64,000 nt of DNA from Miltoncostaea sp963703045 (GCA_963703045.1 OY969782.1:124001-188000), one strand, 5' to 3'. Numbered from the stretch's first letter, positions 18,257-27,904 are shown. Translations and numbers: made by a program. Notes: generated from the sequence alone by a model not told the origin.

Positions 18257-18529
18257 GTGGACAAGGTCGAGACCTACGTGTCGGCGCTCTTCACCGTCTT
18301 CACGCTGCTCATCTTCGTGCGCATCCTGCTGTCGTTCGCGCCCCGCCCGCCGATCACCGGCGCCCCGAGGGCGATCTGGGACTTCGCGCACCAGAGCACC
18401 GACTGGTTCCTCAACATCTTCCGCAGGCTGATCCCGCCGCTCGGCATGTTCGACCTCTCGCCGATCGTCGCGATCATCGTGCTCTACATCCTCCGGGCGC
18501 TCGTGCTCAATCTGCTGGGCGCGTTCTGA
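18257..18529 (+). CDS. YggT family membrane protein
   Basis: This 90-residue integral membrane protein has two hydrophobic helices (about 8-26 and 66-87) separated by the conserved WDFAHQSTDWFLNIFRRLIPP. YggT proteins sit between proC/sepF and yggU in many genomes and are linked to division and K+ tolerance. The GTG at 18257 (VDKVETYV) is the probable start, 19 bp after proC. Confidence 0.85.
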   Translation: MDKVETYVSALFTVFTLLIFVRILLSFAPRPPITGAPRAIWDFAHQSTDWFLNIFRRLIPPLGMFDLSPIVAIIVLYILRALVLNLLGAF

Positions 18530-18567
18530 GTGGCGCACCGACATGGCTCAGTCCGCGCGACGGAGGT

Positions 18568-18849
18568 GTGATCGTCGCGGTCAAGGCGGTGCCGCGGTCG
18601 CGCGCGACCCGGGCGGTGGGCGTGCAGGCCGGCGCGCTCCGGGTGCAGATCGCGGCGGCTCCCCACCACGGCGAGTCGAACGCGGCCCTCTGCCGCTACC
18701 TGGCCGAGGCGTCGGGCGTGCGCCCGTCCGCCGTGCGCATCCGTCGTGGATCGGGCGGCGCACGCAAGCTCGTCGAGGTCGACGGTGACCCGGCCGAGGT
18801 GACCCGGCGCCTCGTGAGCGCGATCGGCACCGGGGGGGCGGCGGCGTGA
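18568..18849 (+). CDS. YggU / DUF167 family protein
   Basis: A small 93-residue protein with the DUF167 pattern VKAVPRSRATRAVG, LRVQIAAAPHHGESNAALCRYLA, and IRRGSGGARKLVEVDG. Function is unknown; family members sit with yggT. The start is doubtful. GTG 18568 sits only 1 nt from a GGAGG, and the in-frame upstream codons spell WLSPRDGGV, which resembles the normal family N-terminus, yet contain no ATG, GTG or TTG. The stop overlaps lspA by GTGA. Confidence 0.8.
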   Translation: MIVAVKAVPRSRATRAVGVQAGALRVQIAAAPHHGESNAALCRYLAEASGVRPSAVRIRRGSGGARKLVEVDGDPAEVTRRLVSAIGTGGAAA

Positions 18850-19379
18850 GCGCCACCCGGCCATCGATGGGGGAGGCGGTCGCCCAGGCGATCGACCGCC
18901 GTCACCGACGTCAGACCCATCGCCGGTGGCTGCGGTTCGTGGTGCTCGCCGCCCTCGTGCTCGTGCTCGACCAGGCGTCCAAGGCGGTCATCCGGGCGAC
19001 CCTCGAGCCGCGCGAGAGGATCGACGTGTTCCCGGGCTTCGAGATCTCCCGGGTCGCCAACGAGGGCATCGCGTTCGGGCTCTTCCCCGGTCGCCAGGCG
19101 ATCGTCGCCGTGCTGACGGTCGTCGCGCTGAGCGCCATCGCCATCGCGCTCGCGGGCCTCGTCGCCCGCAACGCGACCGTCGCGGCGGGCGCCGGGCTGC
19201 TCGTGGGCGGCAGCCTCGGCAACCTGATCGACCGGCTGGCGCTCGGCGCGGTGGTCGACTTCATCGACTTCGCCCGCTGGCCCGCGTTCAACGTCGCCGA
19301 CTGCGGCATCACGGTGGGTGCGGCGCTGATCATCATCGGGTTGATGCAGGACGCGGAGGGGGACGAGCAACCTGGGTGA
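18846..19379 (+). CDS. lspA: Lipoprotein signal peptidase II
   Basis: LspA is a membrane aspartyl protease that removes signal peptides from diacylglyceryl-modified lipoproteins. The 177 residues have four hydrophobic helices and the motifs VLDQASKAVI, NEGIAFGLF, GGSLGNLIDRLALGAVVDFID with the first catalytic Asp, and PAFNVADCGI with the second. The N-terminal 30 residues form an Arg/His-rich cytosolic extension. At least two lipobox proteins in this window (39510-40427, 54745-55965) would be substrates. Confidence 0.95.
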   Translation: MSATRPSMGEAVAQAIDRRHRRQTHRRWLRFVVLAALVLVLDQASKAVIRATLEPRERIDVFPGFEISRVANEGIAFGLFPGRQAIVAVLTVVALSAIAIALAGLVARNATVAAGAGLLVGGSLGNLIDRLALGAVVDFIDFARWPAFNVADCGITVGAALIIIGLMQDAEGDEQPG

Positions 19380-20343
19380 CGAGCGCAGCCCGGTCCGCGT
19401 CGCGGTCGGGGCGGAGCAGGTGGGCCGTCGCCTCGACGCCGTCGTGGGGGGGCTCGAGGAGGTCGGCAGCCGCGCCGAGGCGCAGCGGTTGATCGACGGC
19501 GGCCGGGTCCGGGTCGATGGGCGGATCGTGGCCAAGCGGCACCTCATGGCCGCCGGCGAGACGCTCGAGGTGCGGCCCGCCCCGCCGGTGATGTCGGAGC
19601 TCGTGCCGGAGGTCGTGCCGATGACGGTGCGCTTCGAGGACGAGCACCTGCTGGTGGTCGACAAGCCCGCGGGCGTCGTGACCCACCCCAGCGCGGGGCA
19701 CTCCGGCGGCACGCTCGTGCACGGCCTGCTGGCCCACGCGATCGCCGGGGGCGCCGACCCGACCCGGCCGGGCATCGTGCACCGGCTCGACCGGGACACC
19801 TCGGGGCTGCTCGTCGTGGCCCGCTCCGAGCGCGCGCACCGGCGCCTGCAGAAGATGCTGCGCGACCGCCTGATCGAGCGCCACTACACCGTCCTCGTGC
19901 ACGGACCCACGCCGCCCGCCCTGACGATCGACCGCCCGATCGGCCGCGATCGCCGCGTGCGCACCCGCCAGGCCGTCGACGCGGCCGACGGGCGCGAGGC
20001 CGTCACCCACCTGCGCCGCCTCGAGGATCTCGGCCGGCTCACGCTCATGGAGGCGCGCCTCGAGACCGGCCGCACCCACCAGATCCGCGTGCACCTCGAC
20101 GCGGTGGGGCACCCCGTCGTCGGCGACCGCGTGTACGGCCGCCGCGAGGACGACCTCGGGCTCGAGCGCCAGTTCCTGCACGCATCGCGACTGGCATTCC
20201 CGCACCCCGAGACGGGCGAGCCGATCGAGGTGCTGAGCCCGCTCCCCCACGACCTGGAGCTGGCCCTCGGCCGGGCGCGGCGCCGGGCGGCCGAGGCGCC
20301 GTCGGACGCCCGCCGCACCTCCACGCCGCGGCGGGCGCGCTAG
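19372..20343 (+). CDS. RluD-type 23S rRNA pseudouridine synthase
   Basis: The 323-residue protein has an N-terminal S4 RNA-binding domain (VGRRLDAVV, SRAEAQRLIDGGRVRVDG) and the RluA-family catalytic domain with LVVDKPAGVVTHPS, the catalytic Asp in GIVHRLDRDTSGLLVVA, RHYTVLVHG, LETGRTHQIRVHL and GHPVVGDRVYG. Start: homology reaches upstream of the first ATG/GTG/TTG (GTG 19420). CTG 19372 lies 9 nt after GGAGGGGG (19355-19362) and is the most likely initiator, overlapping lspA by 8 bp. The C-terminus is Arg-rich. Confidence 0.92.
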   Translation: MGDERSPVRVAVGAEQVGRRLDAVVGGLEEVGSRAEAQRLIDGGRVRVDGRIVAKRHLMAAGETLEVRPAPPVMSELVPEVVPMTVRFEDEHLLVVDKPAGVVTHPSAGHSGGTLVHGLLAHAIAGGADPTRPGIVHRLDRDTSGLLVVARSERAHRRLQKMLRDRLIERHYTVLVHGPTPPALTIDRPIGRDRRVRTRQAVDAADGREAVTHLRRLEDLGRLTLMEARLETGRTHQIRVHLDAVGHPVVGDRVYGRREDDLGLERQFLHASRLAFPHPETGEPIEVLSPLPHDLELALGRARRRAAEAPSDARRTSTPRRAR

Positions 20344-20558
20344 CCGTCACGGCCCCCGTCGGGGCAACGCCGCCGAGCGGCGCGCGGCCCGCGCGCTAAG
20401 ATGGCGGACCGCACGACCCATCCGACCCCTCCCCGGCGCACATCGTCAGATGGCGGTGCCCGGGTTTCCGCGCGTCCGCGCGCGGTCGCCCGGGATCCAT
20501 CGACGCCCGCCGGTGCTCCACGGACCATCCCAAACCGCCCGTAACGAGGAGTTCTCGC
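20344..20558 (+). promoter_or_regulatory. rpsB promoter region and structured 5' leader
   Basis: A 215-bp gap before rpsB. TAAGAT at 20397-20402 is a candidate -10 and would give a leader of about 150 nt. The leader contains GCCCGGG (20458-20464) and CCCGGG (20489-20494) flanking GC-rich palindromic sequence, and ends with GAGGAG (20546-20551) 7 nt before the GTG. A long structured leader is compatible with S2 autoregulation, but no described motif was recognised. Confidence 0.4.
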
Positions 20559-21532
<974 letters not shown>

Positions 21533-21536
<4 letters not shown>

Positions 21537-22138
21537 GCACCACCATCCCCGCCAAGCTCGTCAAGGAGCTGCGCGACAAGACCGGCGCCGGGATGATGGA
21601 CTGCAAGAAGGCCCTCGAAGAGGCCGGCGGCGACATCGACGAGGCGACCAAGGCGCTGCGCACCAAGGGCCTGGCGGACGCCGCCAAGCGCGCGGGGCGC
21701 GTCGCCAACGAGGGCGTGGTCGACAGTTACATCCACGCCGGGGGTCGCGTCGGCGTGCTCGTCGAGGTCAACTGCGAGACCGACTTCGTCGCCCGCACCG
21801 ATCAGTTCCAGGCGTTCGTCCACGACGTCGCGCTGCACATCGCGGCCCTCAAGCCGCGCTACGTGAGCCGCGACGAGGTGCCCGAGGACTACGTCGCGAA
21901 CGAGCGGTCCATCTACGAGGGCCAGGCGCAGGACATCCCCGAGCACGCGCGCGACCGCGCCGTCGAGGGCAAGCTGTCGAAGCACCTCGCCTCGATCTGC
22001 CTGCTCGACCAGGAGTTCGTGCGGGATCAGGGCGAGAAGAAGCCGCGCACGATCGAGGCGCTGCGCGCCGAGGTCGCGGCGGGGCTGGGCGAGAACCTGA
22101 CCATCCGCCGCTTCAGCCTGTTCGAGCTTGGCCAGTAG
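21533..22138 (+). CDS. tsf: Elongation factor Ts
   Basis: EF-Ts recycles EF-Tu by GDP/GTP exchange. The 201-residue short form (as in actinobacteria and Thermus, without the full E. coli dimerisation domain) starts with the UBA-like domain LVKELRDKTGAGMMDCKKALEE, contains the EF-Tu contact segment GRVGVLVEVNCETDFVART, and ends with GLGENLTIRRFSLFELGQ. GTG start overlaps the rpsB stop. Confidence 0.97.
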
Positions 22139-22160
22139 CCCGGACTCCGACGACGCGAAC

Positions 22161-22184
22161 GCCCGGCCCCTCCGGGGGCCGGGC
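22161..22184 (+). terminator. Perfect 10-bp hairpin with UCCG tetraloop between tsf and pyrH
   Basis: GCCCGGCCCC (22161-22170), loop TCCG (22171-22174), GGGGCCGGGC (22175-22184). In RNA this is a C(UCCG)G member of the very stable UNCG tetraloop class. It lies 22 nt after the tsf stop and ends 6 nt before GTG 22191. No T-tract follows, so it may be an attenuator, an RNA stabiliser or a processing site rather than a full terminator. Confidence 0.6.
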
Positions 22185-22190
22185 GGGTCG

Positions 22191-22910
22191 GTGTTCGCCC
22201 GGGTGGTGCTGAAGCTCTCCGGCGAGGCCCTCATGGGCGACGAGCCCTACGGCATCGACCCCACCCGCATCGCGGCGATCGCGCGCCAGGTGGACGACGC
22301 CCACTCGCGCGGAGTGGACGTCGCCATCGTGGTGGGGGCGGGCAACATCTTCCGCGGTCTGCAGGGCATGGCGATCGGCATGGATCGCGCCACGGCCGAC
22401 TACATGGGCATGATCGCCACGATGCTCAACGCGCTGGCCATCCAGGACGCGCTCGAGAAGCTGGGCCTGACGACGCGGGTGCAGTCGGCGATCGCCATGC
22501 AGGAGGTCGCCGAGCCCTACATCCGGCGCCGCGCGATCCGCCACCTCGAGAAGCGCCGCATCGTCATCTTCGCCGGCGGCACGGGGAACCCGTTCTTCAC
22601 CACCGACACCACCGCGGCCCTGCGCGCGCTCGAGATCGGCGCCGAGTGCATCCTCATGGCGAAGAACGCGGTCGAGGGGGTGCTCGACGCCGACCCGCGA
22701 GTGGAGCCGTCGGCGAAGCTCATCCCGCGCATCAGCCACATGGAGGCGATCGAGCGCGGGCTGAAGGTCATGGACACGACGGCGCTCACGCTGTGCATGG
22801 ACAATGGGCTCCCCATCTTCGTCTTCAACATGGGCGACGAGCACAACATCGGCCGGCTCCTCGAGGGCGAGCGCATCGGCACGATGGTCGTCACCGAACC
22901 CCGCGAGTAG
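22191..22910 (+). CDS. pyrH: UMP kinase
   Basis: PyrH phosphorylates UMP to UDP in the cytosol (amino-acid-kinase fold). The 239 residues read RVVLKLSGEALMG, VVGAGNIFRG, DYMGMIATMLNALAIQDALE, VIFAGGTGNPFFTTDTTAALRA and MDTTALTLCMDNGLPIFVFN. The frame is open to a TTG at 22128 inside tsf, but that adds 21 residues encoded across the hairpin at 22161-22184. GTG 22191 gives the usual family length and is preferred. Confidence 0.95.
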   Translation: MFARVVLKLSGEALMGDEPYGIDPTRIAAIARQVDDAHSRGVDVAIVVGAGNIFRGLQGMAIGMDRATADYMGMIATMLNALAIQDALEKLGLTTRVQSAIAMQEVAEPYIRRRAIRHLEKRRIVIFAGGTGNPFFTTDTTAALRALEIGAECILMAKNAVEGVLDADPRVEPSAKLIPRISHMEAIERGLKVMDTTALTLCMDNGLPIFVFNMGDEHNIGRLLEGERIGTMVVTEPRE

Positions 22911-22920
22911 GAGGGCCGCC

Positions 22921-23475
22921 GTGGATGACCGCCTGAAGGACGCGAAGCGACGGATGGAGGGGGCGACCTCCGCCCTCTCGGGTGAGTTCTCGTCGGTGCG
23001 GACCGGGCGCGCGTCCACCGGTCTGCTCGACCGGGTCACCGTGGAGGCCTACGGCACCCGCACCCCGCTCAACCAGCTCGCCACGATCCACGCGCCCGAG
23101 CCGCGCCTGCTGACGGTGCAGCCCTTCGACCGCAGCATCATGTCCCAGATCGAGAAGGCCATCATGGAGTCGGACCTCGGGCTGACCCCGGGCAACGACG
23201 GCCAGACGATCCGCCTGCCCGTGCCCCAGCTCACCGAGCAGCGGCGCAAGGAGATGGTCAAGCTGGTGCACAAGATGGCAGAGGAGGGGCGCATCGCCGT
23301 CCGCAACGTGCGCCGCGACGTCCTCAACGACCTGAAGAGGGCCGAGAAGGAGGGGGAGCTCTCGCGCGACGAGCTCAACCGGGCCCAGGACGAGGTGCAG
23401 AAGCTCACCGACGGGCAGGTGAAGGCCATCGACGAGCTGATGGGCCGCAAGGAAGCCGAGATCCTCGAGGTCTGA
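22921..23475 (+). CDS. frr: Ribosome recycling factor
   Basis: RRF splits post-termination ribosomes with EF-G. The 184-residue protein has the three-helix bundle (MEGATSALSGEFSSVRTGRAS, EGRIAVRNVRRDVLNDLKR, LTDGQVKAIDELMGRKEAEIL) and the beta domain with VEAYGTRTPLNQLATI and VQPFDRSIMSQIEKAI. AGGAGG shortly before the GTG serves as ribosome site. 10 bp after pyrH. Confidence 0.96.
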   Translation: MDDRLKDAKRRMEGATSALSGEFSSVRTGRASTGLLDRVTVEAYGTRTPLNQLATIHAPEPRLLTVQPFDRSIMSQIEKAIMESDLGLTPGNDGQTIRLPVPQLTEQRRKEMVKLVHKMAEEGRIAVRNVRRDVLNDLKRAEKEGELSRDELNRAQDEVQKLTDGQVKAIDELMGRKEAEILEV

Positions 23476-23485
23476 TGGTCGCCCC

Positions 23486-24250
23486 GTGACCCTCCTCACG
23501 CGCCTGCGGACGGCGCGCAGCGTGCTCGGCCTCGGCCGCGCGCCGCGCCTCGAGCCGCCATCGGGCCTCACCGAGGTGCCCGAGTCGATCGCCATCATCA
23601 TGGACGGCAACGGCCGCTGGGCGAAGGAGCGTCACCTGCCGGTCGGCGCCGGCCACCGCGCGGGCGCACGGGCACTCAAGCGGGTGGTGCGCGCGGCGTC
23701 CGACGCCGGGGTGCGCGATCTGACGGTCTTCTCGTTCTCGACCGAGAACTGGACCCGGCCCGACACCGAGGTCGGCGAGCTGATGGGGCTGTTCGGCGAG
23801 CTCATCGACCGCGAGGTGCCCGAGCTCGACGAGGAGCGGGTGCAGATCAGGTTCGTGGGGCGGCTCGACGAGCTCGACGCCGGTCTGCGCGAGCGCATCG
23901 CCGCGGCCGAGGCGACCACCGCCGGCAACGACGGCCTGCGCCTGTTCGTGGCGATGAACTACGGCTCGCGCGGCGAGATCGTTGACGCCGCCCGCCGCTT
24001 CGCCGCCGAGTGCGGCCCCGACGCGGGCGAGGCCGAGTTCGCCCAGTACCTCTACGCGCCCGGCATGCGCGACCCCGAGCTGGTCATCCGCACGAGCGGC
24101 GAGCAGCGGCTGTCGAACTTCCTCCTCTGGCAGTCCGCCTACGCCGAGCTGCACTTCTCGCCCCGCCTCTGGCCGGACTTCGGCCCCGAGGACCTCGAGC
24201 AGGCGATGCTCGAGTACGGGCGCCGCCACCGACGCTTCGGCGGGCGGTGA
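23486..24250 (+). CDS. uppS: Isoprenyl transferase / undecaprenyl diphosphate synthase
   Basis: Cis-prenyltransferase that makes the polyprenyl carrier for peptidoglycan. The 254 residues show the catalytic Asp motif AIIMDGNGRWAKER, GHRAGARALKRVV, VFSFSTENWTRP, LRLFVAMNYGSRGEIVDAA, DPELVIRTSGEQRLSNFLLWQSAYAE (read in two parts) and LWPDFGPEDLEQA. Chain length (C50 or shorter, as in mycobacteria) cannot be read from sequence. GTG start 10 bp after frr, overlap with cdsA. Confidence 0.95.
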   Translation: MTLLTRLRTARSVLGLGRAPRLEPPSGLTEVPESIAIIMDGNGRWAKERHLPVGAGHRAGARALKRVVRAASDAGVRDLTVFSFSTENWTRPDTEVGELMGLFGELIDREVPELDEERVQIRFVGRLDELDAGLRERIAAAEATTAGNDGLRLFVAMNYGSRGEIVDAARRFAAECGPDAGEAEFAQYLYAPGMRDPELVIRTSGEQRLSNFLLWQSAYAELHFSPRLWPDFGPEDLEQAMLEYGRRHRRFGGR

Positions 24251-25050
24251 TCGGAGGGGCCCTCGCGAGCCGCCTGGCCGTCGCGGTACCGGGAGTCGTC
24301 CTCGCGATCGCGGTCGTCGCGGTCGGGGGCGTGCTCTTCGCGCTGACGCTGGCGGTGCTCGCCGTCCTCGCGCTCTACGAGCTGTACAGCCTCACGGCCG
24401 CGGCGCGCCCGCTGCGCTGGGCGGGCTACCTCGGCACGCTGCTCACCGTCGTGTTCGCCTGGTCGTTCGACGATCCCCAGCGCGGCATGCTGCTCGGCCT
24501 CGGGCTGAGCCTCGGGTTCGTGGGCGTCGCCGGGCTGATCCTGCCCCGGCGCGAGGAGATCACCGCGCGGGTCGCGATGACCCTGCTCGGCGTCGTCTAC
24601 GTGGGCGTGCCCTTCGGCCTGCTGGTGATCCTGCGCGAGATGCCCCACGGTGCGGCGGCCATCGTCAACGTGCTGGTGGCGGTGTGGATCTTCGACACGG
24701 CGTCCTACTTCGGGGGGCGCATGTGGGGGCGCAGGCCGCTCGCCCCCCTCACGTCGCCGAAGAAGACGGTGGAGGGGGCCGTCGTGGGCCTGGTCGTCGC
24801 GACCTTCGCGGTATGGGTCGCCGGCCTCTACATGGACTGGATCGGCGGGTGGCAGTCGCTGGCGCTGGGCCTGCTGATCTGCCCGGCCGCCCTGCTGGGG
24901 GACCTCTTCGAGTCGATGCTCAAGCGCGACGTCGGCGCCAAGGACTCGGGCCGCCTGCTACTCGCCCACGGGGGCGTGCTCGACCGCTTCGACGCGCTGC
25001 TGTTCGGGGGCGTCGCCGGCTACTTCGCCACGGTCCTGCTGGTCCTCTGA
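24247..25050 (+). CDS. cdsA: Phosphatidate cytidylyltransferase
   Basis: CdsA makes CDP-diacylglycerol for phospholipid synthesis. The 267-residue protein has about eight hydrophobic segments. The C-terminal family signature is complete: GDLFESMLKRDVGAKDSG, then LAHGGVLDRFDALLF with the metal-binding Asp residues. WIFDTASYFGGRMWGRRPL and SPKKTVEGAVVG are also conserved. The GTG overlaps the uppS stop. Its product feeds PgsA (33115-33654) and possibly the CDP-alcohol transferase at 50144-50761. Confidence 0.94.
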   Translation: MIGGALASRLAVAVPGVVLAIAVVAVGGVLFALTLAVLAVLALYELYSLTAAARPLRWAGYLGTLLTVVFAWSFDDPQRGMLLGLGLSLGFVGVAGLILPRREEITARVAMTLLGVVYVGVPFGLLVILREMPHGAAAIVNVLVAVWIFDTASYFGGRMWGRRPLAPLTSPKKTVEGAVVGLVVATFAVWVAGLYMDWIGGWQSLALGLLICPAALLGDLFESMLKRDVGAKDSGRLLLAHGGVLDRFDALLFGGVAGYFATVLLVL

Positions 25051-25070
25051 CCGCGCGGCGGCCGGCGGGA

Positions 25071-25076
25071 TAGTCT
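25071..25076 (+). promoter_or_regulatory. -10 element TAGTCT for leaderless start at 25086
   Basis: TAGTCT lies 9 nt before the GTG at 25086; no ribosome-binding sequence lies between. Confidence 0.5.
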
Positions 25077-25085
25077 GCCCCGGCC

Positions 25086-26147
25086 GTGGACATCGACCTC
25101 CTCACCAGGCTCTGCGAGACGCCCGGCGCGCCGGGGCGCGAGGAGCGGATCCGGGAGGTCGTGAGGCGCGAGCTGGCCCCCTCGGCCGACACGATCGAGG
25201 TCGATCCGCTCGGCAACCTGATCGCCCGCCGGGCCGGCGGCGGCGGGCCGTGCCTGATGCTCTCGGCCCACATGGACGAGATCGCGTTCATGGTCACCCA
25301 CATCGACGACTCGGGCTACGGGCGGCTGATCCCGCTGGGCGGCTTCGACCCCAAGACGCTGACGGCGCAGCGCGTGATCGTGCACGGTCGCGAGGACCTG
25401 CTGGGGGTGCTGGGCACGAAGGCCGTGCACCTCATGAGCGACGAGGAGAAGCGGCGGCCGCCGAAGCTCGAGGACTACTTCGTCGACCTCGGCCTGCCCG
25501 CCGAGCGCGTGCGCGAGCTGGTGCGGCCCGGCGACGTGGTCACGCGCGAGCGCGCGATGGCCCGCCTCGGCGACCTGGTCACCTGCAAGAGCATCGACAA
25601 CCGCGCCGGCGTCTACGTGATGGTGAAGGCGTTCCAGGCCCTGCGCGAGCACCGCTGCGAGGTGGTCGCCGTCGCCAGCGTGCAGGAGGAGGTGGGGCTG
25701 CGCGGGGCCCGTGTCGCCACCCAGCGGGTGCGCCCGCGCATCGGCCTGGCCATCGACACCACGCTGGGCAACGACCTGCCCGACGCGAAGCCCCACGAGC
25801 GCATCACGACCCTCGGCGCCGGCGCCGCGATCAAGGTCTACGACACGAGCGCGATCGTCCCCGTCGAGGTCGTCGACCACCTCGTGGCGCTCGGCGAGGA
25901 GCGGGGCATCCCCACCCAGCTCGAGGTGATGGTGCGCGGCGGCACCGACACCCGCGAGCTCGGGCTGTCCGGGGACGGCGCCCCGGCGGGTTGCGTCAGC
26001 ATCCCGACCCGCTACCTGCACCAGGTCGTCGAGACCTGCCACCCGGCCGACCTCGACGCCTGCGTCGACCTCGTCGTGGCCTTCTGCGAGACGGCCCACT
26101 CCCTCGTGGAGCAGCCGGGGCCCGATCAGCCGAACGTGAACGCGTAG
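25086..26147 (+). CDS. M42 family metallo-aminopeptidase
   Basis: Di-metal aminopeptidase (glutamyl aminopeptidase, TET or FrvX type) with 353 residues, acting on peptides in the cytosol. The metal ligands and catalytic residues are visible: LSAHMDEIAFMV, CKSIDNRAGVY (bridging Asp), SVQEEVGLRGA (base and ligand Glu), LAIDTTLGND, VRGGTDTREL and IPTRYLHQVVETCH (His). TET particles are dodecamers; assembly is not predictable here. The end overlaps the convergent DipZ-like gene by 22 bp. Confidence 0.9.
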   Translation: MDIDLLTRLCETPGAPGREERIREVVRRELAPSADTIEVDPLGNLIARRAGGGGPCLMLSAHMDEIAFMVTHIDDSGYGRLIPLGGFDPKTLTAQRVIVHGREDLLGVLGTKAVHLMSDEEKRRPPKLEDYFVDLGLPAERVRELVRPGDVVTRERAMARLGDLVTCKSIDNRAGVYVMVKAFQALREHRCEVVAVASVQEEVGLRGARVATQRVRPRIGLAIDTTLGNDLPDAKPHERITTLGAGAAIKVYDTSAIVPVEVVDHLVALGEERGIPTQLEVMVRGGTDTRELGLSGDGAPAGCVSIPTRYLHQVVETCHPADLDACVDLVVAFCETAHSLVEQPGPDQPNVNA

Positions 26148-27892
26148 GCCCGGGTGCCCGGGGCCAGCTCGACCCGGATGCGACCCGAGCGGGTGCGGGG
26201 CAGGTCGAGCAGGCGGTAGAGGCGTGGCGCCGTGACCGTCAGGCGCCCGGCCGGGCCGACGTCGCGGCCGGCCTCACGGCGCGTCGGCGGCCGTCCGCCG
26301 ACCAGCACGCGGCCGGGGCGGGCCCGTCCGTCACCGTCGAGCACGAGGAAGACGCGGCGGGCGGTGAAGGCCAGCTCGATCGCCGCTCCCCGGCCCGCCT
26401 GCGAGGCCTCGCGGCCGACGGTCCAGCGTCCGTCGAGGGCGACGCCGTCGGACGGCAGGGCGAGCGGCGCCGCGTAGCCCGCCTCCTCGCCGGGGCGCAG
26501 CACCTGGCCGGGCGCCAGGCGGTCGATGCGCCCGGCCCCCACGTAGGTCTCGGGCGTCGTCCCCGAGTGGGGCCCCGGCGGCCCCTCGGAGGCCGCGACC
26601 CGGGCGCCGGGGCGTGACGCGGGCACCGCGAGGGCCCGGCGGATCAGCTCCTCGGTGCGCTCCTCGTCGCCCTCGCCGACGTGCAGGTCGCGCACGTGCC
26701 CGTCGCGGTCGATCAGGTAGGTGGTCGGCCAGTAGCGGTTGCCGTAGGCGTCCCAGGTCGCGAAGTCGGGGTCGAGCACGACCGGATAGGGCACGTCCAG
26801 GTCGCGCACCGCCCGCCCGACGTTGCCGGCGTCGGCCTCGAAGGCGAACTCTGGGGTGTGCACGCCGACCACCGTCAGGCCGTCGTCGCGGTACCGCTCG
26901 TGCAGCGCCCGCAGGTGGGGGATGGTCCGCACGCAGTTGACGCAGGAGTAGGTCCAGAAGTCGAGCAGCACGACGCGCCCGCGCAGCGCCTCGAGGCTGA
27001 GCGGCGCGCCGCCGGTGTTGAACGTGGCCGTGATGCCGCGCAGCTCCGGGGCGGGTCCGGCGTCGGGGAGCCCGAGCGCGTCGGCCGCCGGGCTCACCTG
27101 CGACCCGCGCGCCGCGTCGAGGAACGGGGGGATCTCGGTGGCCGCGCCGCGCGGACGCAGGCCGTCCAGCCCACGGACGGCGGCGGGCGTGCGCTCGAGC
27201 GCCTGCAGCGCGTCGGTGTAGCCGGGCACGTCACGGATGAGCGCCGCCGTCAGCCGCGTGTCGGCGCCGACGGCGGCCACGAGGCCGGCCGCCACCATCA
27301 GCACGCCGAGGGCGGGGCGCGTCACGGATGCGCGCCGCCCGGACAGGGGGCCGATCGCGCGGCGCGCGCCGGCGGCGACGAGGCACAGCGGCACGACGGC
27401 GCCGACCGCGTAGGCGCCGAGCACGGCGAACGTCTGCGGCCCGACCTCCCCGGTGGCCGCCGCCGCCGCGACGGCCGCGAAGACCGGACCGGCGCAGGGG
27501 GTCCAGACGAGTCCCAGCGCGACGCCCACGAGCAGGCCTCCCCCGAACCCCGAGCGGCCGCGCGGCAGGCGTTCGCCCAGGCGGGCCACCGGTGCCGCGG
27601 CCGCGGCGAAGCGCGCGCCGAGCGAGGGCACGATCAACGTGAGGCCGAAGACGACCAGCGCCGCGATGGCGATGGCGCGCAGGGCGCCCGGGCTCACCCC
27701 CGCCGACCGCAGGGCCACGGTGAGGACGAGGGTGAACAGCACGAAGGATCCGACGAAGCCCGCGGCGATGCCCGTCACCCGCCGCGGGCCGGCCCCCGCC
27801 GACCCGGCCAGGACCGCGGGGATCGCCGGCAGCACGCACGGCGAGAGGGCGGTGACGATCCCCGCGACGAAGGCGATGGCGAGCAGCAGCAC
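26126..27892 (-). CDS. DipZ-like CcdA-thioredoxin fusion membrane protein
   Basis: The 588 residues combine three parts. An N-terminal CcdA/DsbD-type electron-transfer membrane domain (about 1-215) has six hydrophobic helices and the paired motifs ALSPCVLPAIP and VWTPCAGPVFA. A TlpA/AhpC-like thioredoxin domain (about 285-430) has WTYSCVNCVRTIPHLR, a CxxC site, and the cis-Pro region NRYWPTTYLIDRDG. The C-terminal beta-rich domain ends in AFTFG. This matches mycobacterial DipZ. It likely carries reducing power across the membrane to extracytoplasmic thiols, for example in cytochrome c or cell-envelope maturation. GTG start with a -10 element 6 nt upstream. Confidence 0.9.
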   Translation of the reverse strand: MLLLAIAFVAGIVTALSPCVLPAIPAVLAGSAGAGPRRVTGIAAGFVGSFVLFTLVLTVALRSAGVSPGALRAIAIAALVVFGLTLIVPSLGARFAAAAAPVARLGERLPRGRSGFGGGLLVGVALGLVWTPCAGPVFAAVAAAAATGEVGPQTFAVLGAYAVGAVVPLCLVAAGARRAIGPLSGRRASVTRPALGVLMVAAGLVAAVGADTRLTAALIRDVPGYTDALQALERTPAAVRGLDGLRPRGAATEIPPFLDAARGSQVSPAADALGLPDAGPAPELRGITATFNTGGAPLSLEALRGRVVLLDFWTYSCVNCVRTIPHLRALHERYRDDGLTVVGVHTPEFAFEADAGNVGRAVRDLDVPYPVVLDPDFATWDAYGNRYWPTTYLIDRDGHVRDLHVGEGDEERTEELIRRALAVPASRPGARVAASEGPPGPHSGTTPETYVGAGRIDRLAPGQVLRPGEEAGYAAPLALPSDGVALDGRWTVGREASQAGRGAAIELAFTARRVFLVLDGDGRARPGRVLVGGRPPTRREAGRDVGPAGRLTVTAPRLYRLLDLPRTRSGRIRVELAPGTRAYAFTFG

Positions 27893-27898
27893 CCCGCG

Positions 27899-27904
27899 AG
27901 CGTA
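27899..27904 (-). promoter_or_regulatory. -10 element TACGCT for leaderless start at 27892
   Basis: On the minus strand TACGCT is followed by 6 nt and the GTG of the DipZ-like gene. Confidence 0.55.
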
